64,000 nt of DNA, from contig NW_027435902.1 of NCBI RefSeq assembly GCF_964199755.1, positions 496,001 through 560,000 on the forward strand, in the 5' to 3' direction. Below the pieces are notes generated by a model. It saw nothing but the letters and a program-made list of their open reading frames with translations. It did not search any database and was not told the DNA's origin. How positions within the stretch are numbered: position 1 is the first letter of the stretch; each line of letters begins with the position of its first letter. Source of the stretch: Larus michahellis (taxonomy: Eukaryota > Chordata > Aves > Charadriiformes > Laridae). Both the position numbers and the translations under genes were made by a program. Below are positions 20,627 through 30,250 of the stretch, piece after piece.

Positions 20627-20723
20627 CACTTAGGACTGACATAAAAGTCTGCCTTTGCAACAAGAGCTCAGTTTCTCATTTTTCCTTAAGTTTCTCATTT
20701 TCCTACAGAGCATCCTATAGACT

Positions 20724-20927
20724 TTATCTCAACTCCTTTTCCCAGTCAACCATGATCTTATAGACAAACAACAAACAACCAGCGATACGCTCTGCACGGA
20801 CGAGCCATTCCCGAGACCTTAAACGTGTCGGCTCGTGAAAACTCCCCCAATATTTCAGGACTTCCATCGGTTCTACAGCCCATCCTGGTGTATCTGCCTG
20901 GGGCGTGCTCGCCTTACGTCTAAACAT
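20724..20927 (-). CDS. Unassigned 67-residue frame in the outer ERV
   Basis: The frame begins MFRRKASTPQADTPGW, is basic at its start, then has an amphipathic C-terminal part (ERIAGCLLFVYKIMVDWEKE). A pyrimidine-rich stretch ending TAG lies upstream and could serve as a splice acceptor for a subgenomic RNA. Its position between gag and env suggests either a pol/env junction remnant or a small accessory protein. I do not recognise the family. Confidence 0.35.
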   Translation of the reverse strand: MFRRKASTPQADTPGWAVEPMEVLKYWGSFHEPTRLRSREWLVRAERIAGCLLFVYKIMVDWEKELR

Positions 20928-21182
20928 TGTGTATATACAAACTTCTTCACTTGACAGAGTGTCAACCCTAGATGCATACGAGAACAGTACCACACCGGGC
21001 AGAACACCTGCTCAAGTGGAGTCACCTAACGACACTGCACACAACAAAAAGCAAACAGTAGCACACATGCTGATCAGCAAGTATAAGCTGGCGCCCACAC
21101 ACACTTACACAGCAGACATACAAAAACAGCACTTTTATCTCAGGGAGACGACTGGGGAGGGGAGGGGGCGAGGCGGGCAATG

Positions 21183-21745
21183 TCAGGAGCAAACAGCTCC
21201 GGCTCTGTCCTTCTCTGCTGACATTCTGCCTCCTCCATCGGCCTCAGGTGGAGCAGAGGGGCTCAGCAGGGGATTGTCCCAGACCTTCGGACCTGGCCTG
21301 TTCGATCCCCCTCCCGTGGGTTGTAATGCTGCAAAAGCCCTGGCTGCCGTGGCTCGCTCCGCGTTCATATCTTGTAAGGTCGATAACACCAACCACCATG
21401 TCGTCGCTAACGGTGATGCCTCTTTGTCTCCTTTACTTATCACTTCCCACAGTTTTTTCCAACAGCCTCCCATATTTCTGGTTTAAAAGCTGTCTGGGGC
21501 TCTGGTGCGAATCCGTTCTCTCTGCACCAGGTTAACAACCTTCGGAGCATACACTCATCGTATTTCACCCCTCTCTTAGAAAGGATATGCAGGAGAAGTC
21601 TTAATATTGTCCCTTCTTCTTTTGTTACTTTTTGTCCCATCTCCTGCCCCGGCTTAATCAGTTTGAGCAACAGTTTCGCTGGTGTTTCAATCCCTCTCTT
21701 AGAGAGGATCCCAGCGAGTAGCGTGGCCGCAGCTTCTGTTTCCAT
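21183..21745 (-). pseudogene. gag: Gag N-terminal region of the outer class II ERV, frameshifted
   Basis: The ATG at 21745 opens METEAAATLLAGILSKRG. A second LSKRGVKYDECMLRRLL helix follows, then FKPEIWEAVGKKLWE spread over two frames, then a W-W-L-V-L-S-T-L-Q-D-M helix. Helical content and layout resemble the matrix domain of alpharetrovirus-like Gags. A length change in an A run near 21463 breaks the frame, and the second frame stops at 21183, before any capsid or zinc knuckle. ILSKRGxxxxxxLLL appears twice (residues about 12 and 57), perhaps an internal duplication. Confidence 0.7.
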
Positions 21746-21886
21746 AGCTGCGCCTGGGAGGTGAGGAGCGACCTCACGCCGTTGTCTGCTCCCGCTGATG
21801 CGCCCAAGCAGCACGTCTCCCAGCCGAAGTTTCCCACTCCCCTCCTCTAGCTGCTTACCGCAGTCTCGGAGAACTCAGTCGCGCTG

Positions 21887-21904
21887 AACCATCCTCTGCT
21901 ACCA
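21887..21904 (-). promoter_or_regulatory. Primer-binding site matching initiator tRNA-Met
   Basis: Minus-strand TGGTAGCAGAGGATGGTT, two bases after the LTR end, equals the complement of the 3' end of vertebrate initiator methionine tRNA (…AACCATCCTCTGCTACCA) over 18 bases. Bird alpharetroviruses typically use tRNA-Trp, so the primer choice is noteworthy. Confidence 0.85.
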
Positions 21905-21906
21905 GA

Positions 21907-22234
21907 TGTCGGAGGATGTCGGAGTGGGAGACGGACCCGGAGTAACGATGGAATCTCAATATGAGTATGATCGTTCTCCCTTTATTTAAGTTTCACAGAG
22001 AATATATAGACAGACAATAAGAACAAGCGATAGCAACAGATATATGATTGGTTACAACTTCTGTTTAGGTGACTAAGGCAATTATTCCATTGGTACACGT
22101 CCTGTGTCCACCCCTGGCTATGAAGCACAACTTTCTTTCTCTATTCACAGATGTGGTTCCTCTTATCTTGTTTACCGACTTGTTACTTCTGCTCCTTGAG
22201 GAATTTCAAGGATAGTTCATGGTCACATTCCTGC
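21907..22234 (-). repeat. Right (5') LTR of the outer class II ERV, divergent U3
   Basis: The R-U5 part (from a TATATATT box and AAATAAAG signal to CCGACA) closely matches the left LTR. Left of it a short TGTCGGAGGA duplication makes the exact LTR end ambiguous (21907 or 21917). The U3 part (about 22050-22234) does not match the left LTR except for the last bases (CACATTCCT). The outer edge is approximate. Confidence 0.75.
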
Positions 22235-22369
22235 TTGTAGTTAAACAGGCTTCTCCTCAAGGCTCATGTGAAAGGCTGGATTGTTCATCGCAATCAGATC
22301 ATGTCCCTTCGAACTCAGCCATTCCTCCACAGACATGCTGGGAAAGAAGGGTGGGGGACTTGCCCTTTA

Positions 22370-23116
22370 CATGAGAGAGCAGCAGATCACAGCCCTGGAC
22401 TTCAGGGGAGCCGACCCTGGCCTCTTCAAAGACCTGCATGGAAGAATCTGATGAGAGACTGTCCTCCAGGGAAGAAGGGTCAAGGAGAGCTAGTTGACAA
22501 TCAAGGATCACCTCCTCCAGGCTCAACAACCAGACCATCCATCAAACACGAAAAGGAAGCATACAGGAGGTAGAAGCACAGGAAGGTGTCTTGGGAAGAA
22601 TACAGAGATGCTGTCCGAGGGCAGGGATCAGGTTAGGAAAGCCAAAGCCCAACTGGAGTTGAATGTGGTGAGGGATGTGAAGGGCGACAAGAAAGGCTTC
22701 TCTAGGTACATCCCCAGCAGAATGAATAATACAGAAGATGTGGGCCTGCTGCTGAACGGGAGCAGGGGCCTGGTCACAAAGGACATGCAGAAGGCCAAAG
22801 TACTGAATGCCTTCTTCACCTCAGTCTTCACTGGTAAGACTGGCCTTCAGCAATTCCAGGTCCCTGAGAGCAATGGGAGAGTCCACGGTAAGGCAGGCTT
22901 ATCCTTGGTGTTTAAACAAATGGGACACAGGTAAGTCCGTGGACCTGGTGGGATGCAGCCACGAGGGCCATGGGAGCTGACTGGTGTCACTGCGAGGTGA
23001 CTCTTGATAATGTCTGGAAGGTCATGATGGTCAGGGCAGGTTCCTGAGGTCTGGAGAATGCAAATATTGCCCCTGTCTTCAAGAGAGACAAGAAAGAGGA
23101 TCCAGGGAACCACTGA
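22370..23116 (+). mobile_element. CR1 LINE fragment, ORF2 middle part (first piece)
   Basis: Broken plus-strand frames encode CR1 ORF2 linker and early RT: DHLLQAQ, RDQVRKAKAQLELN, DVKGDKKGFSRYI, LLNGSRGLVTKDMQKAKVLN and NAFFTSVFTGKTG, then the start of RT palm text around 23060-23110. Several stops and frameshifts. The element is interrupted by the LTR insertion at 23117 and resumes at 23759. Confidence 0.85.
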
Positions 23117-23758
23117 TGTACTTTAAGAAGGTAGAATGTACTTTTAAAAAGGTAAAATATATTTTAGAAGGTAGAATCTCTCATTAAGTAAGTAAGAATA
23201 AAGAGCTGTAAAAAGGCCCTGTGAAACCAGACGCTTGGTATCAACAATAAATGCCTTCCTAATGTATATACCTTTGAAGAAGAACAGAAGGCTGATAATA
23301 AGGAACATCCCATCACAGGGGATGCCGAAACCGTCTGAAAAGCAGACAGCTGCTGGATAAGGCATAAAGTCAACAAAAATTTGCAGTAACTGGGGGGAGA
23401 GGTAAATGTGGCAGTGGGAGATCGCGACCACCAACTCAAGTGGAGACTGGATTGGACCCCAAGGTGCTGGAGCATGCACATAGCAATGAAAGGACCTTGT
23501 TACTCCAAATGAAAGCGAGAGACTGTACTAACCAATAGAAATGGTTATGATAAGGTACTAACCAATTATTATAATTAAGGGCATGTATTTCTGTGTTTTG
23601 GACCATATAAATATTCGGAGGAGTTTGTAGGCCAGTGTGCTAGCTTTGTGGATCACCACCCAGCACTCATCTCTGCAGACATTAAATAAATAGCTCATAC
23701 CTCTACTCTGTGCATATATTGGCGTCGCACACCAGGTAAATGACCCCACTTTGGGACA
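23117..23758 (+). repeat. Solo-type LTR inserted in CR1
   Basis: A 642-bp block, TGTACTTTAAGAAGG to TTTGGGACA, splits the CR1 between the phrase before ACAGGCTGGTCAG and its continuation. Near its end it has a TATAAATA box (about 23604), the TGTGCTAGCTTTGTGGA segment shared with 2914, and AATAAA at about 23683. No internal retroviral genes accompany it. The flanking duplication is not clear. Confidence 0.75.
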
Positions 23759-24260
23759 ATACTCTAGGCTGGTCAGTCACCTCCATCCCAGGAAAGGTGA
23801 TGGAGCAAATAATCCCGGGAACCAATTCTGATCACAGGAAGGACGGGAAGGTGACTGGAAGGACTGCATGGATTTGCAAAGGGCAAACCACGTCTGACCA
23901 ACCTGACAGCTGTCTTTGCTAAAATGAGTGGCTTGGTGGATGAGGAGAGAGTACTGGATGTCATTTATCTGAACTTCAGAAGGGATTTTGACACTGTCTT
24001 CTGCGACACCCACTTAGACACACTAGTGGCTAGGAAAGGCTAGGAAAGCAGACGTGAGATGGATTTAAAACATTTTAAACCGGCGGAACGGCTTGACTCA
24101 AGGTTTGTGGCACTGGGTCCACCTGGAGGCCAGTCACCAGTGGGATACCCCAGCGATCAACACTGGGGCTAATACTGTTCAACATCTTCATTAGACACCA
24201 GGACCGAGTGCACCCTCAGCAAGTTTGGAGGTGACACAAAAGTAGAGGAGTGGCTGACAG
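23759..24260 (+). mobile_element. CR1 LINE fragment, RT part (second piece)
   Basis: Resumes with a VTSIPGKVMEQIIPG-like RT segment, then heavily broken frames with recognisable [10 protein letters not shown] and I-L-F-N-I-F text near 24120-24190. Ends without a CR1 3' end. Confidence 0.8.
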
Positions 24261-24930
24261 CCCAGGCCTTGGCTCGCAGGTACAACTGCACCGATGGGGT
24301 CTGTGCTGCCCACAGCAGAGCCTATGGGGAACAGAGACGGGCAGGTGGGCACCTCGTTCAGAGAACCTTTTCTTCTGGGTTGGGTTTTAAAGCTTCCTTG
24401 GACAAAGGTATCCCAAGAGAGTGTCCCCACCAGCAGTGACTGTGACAGAGAAGCATGGCTGAGAGCGCACAGCCCAGCAAGAGGAACTGCCTGGAAACAC
24501 TGAGGCATGTGTTTGGAGATCGATAACTGTAGCCATGCCCAGGTAGCCAGGAGTCACACAGATCAGCCGACAGAGGACTGTGGTAGTAGTGGAAGGAAAT
24601 GGCAGGGGCACTTTCTCTTTGAGCATTTCCATGAGTCTTTTCACTCCTGTCAGTGGCATGTTTTTGAGATACACCTGTGGATTGGCCCAGTTGTTGTGCT
24701 TCGTTTCACCCTGTGGAGCAGCCTCAGAGGGTGGGAACTGGGTGCCTCTGTGATGAGCTGGCCCCAGAAGTTCTACTCTGGGAGCACAACTAATGCGCTC
24801 CGGCTGTCTGTAGGCTTCCAGTCCATAGCACAAGCCCAAAGGTAAGCCGAAAGGAAAGCAACCCAAAACATCCCAAGAGTGAACATCAGGCCAACATCAG
24901 AACATCAAAACATCAGCAGTTTTGTTCACA
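24261..24930. other. No feature recognised
   Basis: About 670 nt between CR1 copies. A 159-residue minus-strand frame (24387-24866) exists, but I recognise no domain or splice context and do not call it a gene. Confidence 0.4.
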
Positions 24931-26040
24931 AAATCACAGAATGATAGGGCGTGGAAGGGACCTCTGGAGATCGTCTAGTCCAAACCCCCTGCCAGAGCAG
25001 GGTCACCCAGAGCAGGCTGCACAGGAATGCGTCCAGGCGGGTTTGGAATGTCTTCAGAGACGGACACTCCACCACCTCTCTGGGCAGCCTGTGCCAGGGC
25101 TCTGCCACCCTCACAGGAAAGAAGTTCCTCCTCATGTTGAGATGGAACTTCCTATGCTCAAGTTTGTGCCTGTTACCTCTTGTCCTGTTGCTGGGCACCA
25201 CTGAAAAGAGCCTGGCCCCATCCTCCTAACACCCATCCTTTAAGTATTTGTAAGTGTTGATAAGATCCCCTCTCAGCCATCTTTTTTCCAGACTGAAAAG
25301 ACAGAAGTTCCTCAGCCTTTCTTCATAACGGAGATGTTCCAGTCCCTTCATCATCTTGGTAGCCCTTTGCTGTCCCCTCTCCAGCAGTTCCCTGTCCTTC
25401 TTGAACCGGGGAGCCCAGAACTGGACACAGCACTCCAGGTGCGGCCTCACCAGGGCAGAGTAGAGAGGGAGGATGACCTCCCTCCACCTGCTGGCCACAC
25501 TCTTCTTGATGCACCCCAGGATGCCATTGGTCTTTTTGGCCACAAGGTCCCATTGCTGGCTCATGGTCATCCTGTTGTCCACTGGGAGTCCCAGGTCTCT
25601 TTCCACAGAGCTGCTCTCCAGCAGGTCAGCCCCTAACATGATGCATGGGGTTATTCTGTAGGAATGTGTCTGAGAGAAAATGGCCATGTGAGCCAGCCTC
25701 CCTACTATGAGAGATTAGATTAAGAGCAAAACAGGTGGTAGAAGATGGAATTAGTATATGGGAAAAATGAGAACTGAGAAGGTAGGAAACATGTTGTGCT
25801 AATGACTAAGCAATTTACTATATGAATTCTTGTAACCAATCTGATCTGTGAATGAACTTCATGGACAGCGCGTGGACGGTGTAACTAGCTAATCAGAAAT
25901 AAGCAAGTAGCATGTACAGCTACAACACAGGGTATAAAAGATGATGATCTGTGCTTAATAAACGGCTTCTGTTGATTCACATTGGATCGTCTGGAGTCCA
26001 GTTATTTCTCCTCATTATTCCTCCCCAAACTCCCCATGTA
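24931..26040 (-). mobile_element. CR1 LINE 3' end, interrupted by a solo LTR
   Basis: The plus strand begins with the reverse complement of the CR1 3' terminus (ACAGAATGATAG, GGAAGGGACCTCTGGAGATC). Minus-strand frames encode the CR1 ORF2 C-terminus: [77 protein letters not shown] and [19 protein letters not shown]. The text breaks at 25656 and resumes at 26015 with GGGAGGAATAA (minus strand), showing insertion of the LTR into an existing CR1. Confidence 0.9.
25657..26014 (+). mobile_element. Class II ERV solo LTR with 6-bp target duplication
   Basis: 358 bp, TGTAGGAATGTG to CTCCTCA, flanked by TTATTC on both sides (25651-25656 and 26015-26020). The first two thirds match the U3 of the outer-ERV left LTR. 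The rest, with TATAAAAG (about 25933) and AATAAA (about 25957), differs from it. Six-base duplications are typical of alpha/betaretrovirus-like elements. A solo LTR arises by recombination between two LTRs of one provirus. Confidence 0.92.
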
Positions 26041-26299
26041 TCCAATGTCCCAGCTCTTCTCTTCTTGCAAATTTGGATGCAACCTTTCATCAGACCCATC
26101 TTCTCAATAATTCCTGCTGGTTCTTATCCCCAACCATCCTTCCCACTACTTTGGGCCCATCATGATACAAGGCCTGTACTTGAGCCCTGAAATTTGTGAT
26201 GGCAGCCCCAGGGCCAAGAAGGCTGTGGGGAAAAAGGACTGATGGGAGAGGGAGTGTTAACAGCATGTGAAAATCCCTGGGGAGCCCTGAGTCCCTCAC
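26041..26299. other. Non-coding flank 3' of the NLRP pseudogene
   Basis: No terminal exon, polyadenylation signal or repeat could be identified with confidence. Confidence 0.35.
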
Positions 26300-26427
26300 T
26301 ACAGCCTCTCCAGCCGGCAGGAGGGATGCTTCAGCCCCTCGCACAGCAACTGCCCCCCAGTGTCTCCCACAGACTCGGGCTGGCGCTGAGCACGGCAGCC
26401 AAGCTGGTGATCTGGCACCACTGCAGT
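26300..26427 (-). pseudogene. NLRP leucine-rich-repeat exon, 128 nt, internally deleted
   Basis: Preceded by CCCCTGCAG and followed by GTGAGG. Encodes LQWCQITSLAAVLSASPSL, then passes out of frame to LLCEGLKHPSC-type text. Intact sister exons are 171 nt. This one is 43 nt shorter and lacks the LDLxxNxLGD part, so the frame is broken. Confidence 0.75.
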
Positions 26428-27184
26428 CTGCAGGGGAGGGACACAGGAGCTGTGGGACTGTCACAGCCACCAGGAGACAAGCCATACCCACCCACCCACC
26501 AGCCTTCCCAGTTCAGTCCCACTAGTCTGCGACCCTGAGCTTCCCCAGTCACTGGGCTCTCCCCAAGGCTACAGACAAAACAAATTTAGAATTTCTGGGC
26601 ACTTTGTTTTGTTCACAAAGTCCTCTCAGTGGGCACCCACTAAGATCCCACCAGGGAAGCAGTAATTGTGCCGCTCATTCCCATGGCTTGGCAGAGCACT
26701 CTAGAGCCACAGGAGATGCCCAAAATGGCGCAAACACCCAGGCAGAGGTGGCAGAGATGGCACAGGGCCTGCACAAGAGCCCCAACGCTCAACACAGCAG
26801 CCAATGTAGAGATGGGAGTAAAGGCAAGGACGGGGAGGGAGCCTTGTGGCCCAGCCCAGGATGACTTGCCCATGGCAGAAGAGGGACTTCTCACAAGGAT
26901 GTGTCCTCTGCCCTCCTCTGGTGCCTGCCCACGTGGGACTGAACACCCCGGGCTCAGCAGACACCAGGTCTGGGGAAACAGGCACCTGGAAGGGCACCAC
27001 TTTCACACGCTCCTCTCGTTCCCCGTGCAGGCAGGTGGGGAGCATGGGATGAGCAGGGAGCCAGCGCTGCAGGCTCACCTCCATGGCAGCCTCTCCCCAT
27101 CCCTGCGTCCCAGCTCCAGTGCCATCCCAGGCCCCATCAAGGGAAATGCCCGGGAAATGCCCCAGGGGGCCCTGGGTCCCTCAC

Positions 27185-27355
27185 CCCATGATCTCCAGCC
27201 GGCAGGTGGGTTGCTTCAGCCCCTCTCACGGCAGCTGCACCCCAGCATCTCCAAAATAATTATCACCCAGGTGCAGCTCCCGCAGACGTGGGCTGGTGCT
27301 GAGCATGGCAGCCAGGTCCCCGCAGCCGGCGCTGGTCAGCTGGCAATGTCGCAGG
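27185..27355 (-). pseudogene. NLRP leucine-rich-repeat exon, 171 nt, one premature stop
   Basis: TTGCAG acceptor, GTGAGG donor, 57 codons. Encodes [19 protein letters not shown], then a consensus LRR ([18 protein letters not shown]), then a TGA where sister exons have the Cys of L-C-E-G-L-K, then KQPTCRLE. Pattern and 171-nt length are the NLRP-type LRR module. Confidence 0.82.
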
Positions 27356-28532
27356 CTGCAAGGGAGATGCAGGAAAAGGAGCCACAAGACCATCACAGCC
27401 ACCCGGAGAGATGTAACCACCCACGTGCCTCTCAAAGGGCCTATGCCCACACACCACGGCCAGAAACCCTGCCCACACTCATGGGATCCAGTGCTTGGCC
27501 AAGGGCTCGGCGCTGGAGCCACCGCCTGCTCCAAGCCCAGCCCTTGGCCTCCTCTGAACCCATTTCTTTCCAGAAGGGAACAAAGAGCTCTTCTCAGTGC
27601 TGCCTAATGGAAGGATAAGAGGCAACAGCCACGAGTCGCAACACAGGAAACTCATTAGACTTCAGATCTCTCTGTCCCCCGTCCCTCCACCATAAGTGTG
27701 GTCAAACAATGGAACAAGACCCCGGAGGGACTGTGGGATCCTCATCCTTGGAAACATTCCTAACCCAGTGGACAGGACCCTGAACAACTCATTATGGCAG
27801 CCCAGCTTTGAATGTGAAGAAGTCCTACATGACCTCTGGAGGACCCTCCTACCTAAAGTACTTTATGATTCTGGATCTGGGCAAGACCCTGCTGGTTAAC
27901 TGCCCTTCTGCAAATGGCTGGAGCTGTGGAGAGTCTGGAAAACAGGCCTATTCCTACAATCCTTCAGACCCTGCCTGCCTTCAGGACATACACGTAAGGA
28001 TGCACTCCTTCAACCGAAAACGTGACAACACTAACTCCCCCTTTGCCAACCCAACCCTTACTGCTGGGCTTGCTCATTCATGGCAGGGTTGCAAAATCCC
28101 GCCATGCAAAGGCTGATGTAAAGACCTCCACTGGCCTCTCCAGGACATCCTTCTTCTGCCCAGCTGTTCTTTTCCTGCATGGAAGAGAGGGCAAGCAAGA
28201 CCATTTTAGTTGTCCAGCCCACCTGCCTGTGTTTTGGGATCCATTTCCTCCGACATTAGCTCCATGCGACCACCCTAGCTTCAGCCATGTCCCATGTCCC
28301 AGTACAACAGTGGGGACCTCAAGCTCAGCAGCACTTTCACCCACCCCATCATCGCGGAAGAGCTGCCTTCCCTCTTAGGTGTTATATCCTCTCTCAGCGC
28401 ACCTCTCTGATGAGCACCATTTGGGAGACACCGCTTCCATCTCCACATCCCAGCTGGCAGAAGCAGCTGCCCAGCCCCAGCCCCACAGAGTGCTGCCCAG
28501 GGAAATACCCTGAGGAGCTCCGGGTCTCCCAC
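27356..28532. other. Intron between LRR modules
   Basis: Non-coding. No further LRR exon or mobile element was recognised, although the spacing (about 1.2 kb) would allow one. Confidence 0.4.
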
Positions 28533-28703
28533 CACAGTGTCTCCAGGCAGCAGGAGGGATGCTTCAGCCCCTCGCACAGCAGCCGCAGCCCAGTGTCTCC
28601 CATCTGCCTGTCTTGCACGTCCAGCTTCTTCAGGCTCCAGCTGGTGCTCAGTGCTGCAGCCAGGTCCCTGCACGCGAGGCTGGTGAGCTGGCACTGCCAC
28701 AGG
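28533..28703 (-). pseudogene. NLRP leucine-rich-repeat exon, 171 nt, open
   Basis: CCCTGCAG acceptor and GTGGGA donor. 57 open codons: LWQCQLTSLACRDLAAALST, WSLKKLDVQDRQMGDTGLRL, LCEGLKHPSCCLE. Such modules form ligand-sensing or inhibitory LRR horseshoes in NLRP receptors. It is intact alone but belongs to a gene whose NACHT exon is broken. Confidence 0.85.
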
Positions 28704-30250
28704 CTGCAGGGAGACGCACCAAAGAGGGGACGGGGGTTATCAGAGCTGCTGGAACAGACACACCTCTCACAGGGAAAAACCACAGGGGTCGAGTCCAGCC
28801 TGGTATTGACAGCTGGTGCCATGAGCAATAGCCCCAGTACAAGGGCAAGAAGCTACCTCAGGAAGGCTGGCTATGGGATACAGCCCGTGAGGGGCTGTAT
28901 CTGACCAGGTCTGTGGACACTCAGAGCCCCAGCTGGCCCAGAATCCAGGTGGGCATGCTGTTTGGGGGTACCCATTCACCAGCCCCACACACGATCACTG
29001 CAACGTGGAGCAGGACAACAGACCTGTTTTCTCGCACTGCGCTTGCATCTGACTTGCTTGTGCTGTTGAGGCATTCTTCACCACACTTCCTCGGTGTTGG
29101 GGAGGGAACTCTGGGATCTCTCTTCCTGACACTGATGGGGAAACAGGTGCAGGGTAGTGCCCAATACTACCACACCTCCTCAAACTCCTCGCCAGTCCCA
29201 CTGCTGACCTTGGAAGTGCACCTACAGTGCCGTGAAAGAAGACTGCGCTTTGATAGTGCCCAATGCCACAAGAAAGCCTCACCACAATGAGGAGGTTGCA
29301 CCCCACAGAGGAGAGGGGATAGAGGCAAAAAACATGCTTTTACAGGGGTTATGGTTTTTCCAGTACCAAACTCCTGAAAAGCCTTCTGCAACATGAGACA
29401 TCTCTTGCCCCGTCTCAGGAGTCTGGGCTCGTTTTCTGCTGTGCTGAGCATCTCTTCCAGCTCACTCAGGACTCGTGGGCACTTGCCTTGCCATACTGCT
29501 GAGAGGTGAACAGATCTCTCCTAGCTGGGTACCAGAGCCCTTTTCCCAATCAAGCATAGCACTCTTGTGAGCAGATCTCCACCACAGACTGCCAGCCTGC
29601 ACGACACCAACAGAGTCAAGTGCATCAAGGGAGAAGCCTGCAGCTTAACCCCTTCCAGACTCAAACAGGGTGGTCCAAGCTTTTTGCTCTGCTTCTCTGC
29701 TAGGTCCCTCTCTGAATCCAAGTCAAACCTTCCAGCCTTTCAGACCAAGGGCTACAGGGAAAGGGGTAGTGAAAAAAAAAAACAGGTTTGCATTTTCAGA
29801 AAGTGCAAATGAAAAGGCTTTTAAAAATATCTTTGCAGTGCCTCCCTCTACTAGGGCAATGTGGTGGAGATAAGCACCTGTATTTCCTGCAGAGGAAAAA
29901 CCACTCTGGCTTGGTCCTTTCCTGGACCTAGAAGAGGCTTTGTAGAGACAGTGGATGGCTACACAGCTCCGCAGGTCCTTTATGGAGCTGCTCACATAAG
30001 CAGGTCTCAACTCCATCAGCATGGTCTCCACAACAGCCTTAGTCAATCCGGAATAAAATGAGGAAGGGGTCGGGGGAAGAGTTTTGTTAATAGGAACGTG
30101 AGAAGAGTCCCTTCGCTATAATAGCATTAGTTTGACGGGAAAGCAAACTACCATTTTTCTACCATTTTTAGTTATTAAAAAGGGAGAGAAGACCAACTTA
30201 GTGGCTCAAGGAACTTTGTCACTGTGGTGGTCAAACAATACAATACTTAC
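28704..30250. other. Intron between NACHT exon and LRR exons
   Basis: No LRR text was seen on the minus strand. A frame at 29723-30046 (minus) contains a D-L-R-S-C-V stretch but lacks a recognisable fold or splice sites. A poly-A run lies at about 29772. Confidence 0.35.

Larger units (their letters stand above)
11759..22234 (-). mobile_element. Outer class II-like endogenous retrovirus, internally deleted, split by an ERVL provirus
   Basis: Transcribed leftward: right LTR (21907-22234), primer site (21887-21904), gag remnant (21183-21745), a short unassigned frame (20724-20927), an env start (20337-20477), then the inserted ERVL (13970-20331), env remnants (12061-13969), polypurine tract (12131-12146) and left LTR (11759-12127). 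Gag and Env-TM resemble the alpharetrovirus-like class II ERVs of birds. No protease, RT or integrase of this element was seen, so most of pol and much of env SU are lost. The two LTRs share R-U5 but not U3, and no target duplication flanks the pair, so this may be a composite of two insertions rather than one. Confidence 0.75.

Noticed and set aside
24387-24866. 159-residue minus-strand frame between CR1 copies
   Set aside because: No family, no splice or promoter context; the opposite strand is also open.
26668-27618. 316-residue plus-strand frame
   Set aside because: Covers the antisense of an NLRP LRR exon and intron; no domain of its own.
29723-30046. Minus-strand frame considered as an extra NLRP exon between NACHT and LRRs
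   Set aside because: No LRR or HD2 pattern, and no matching acceptor and donor.
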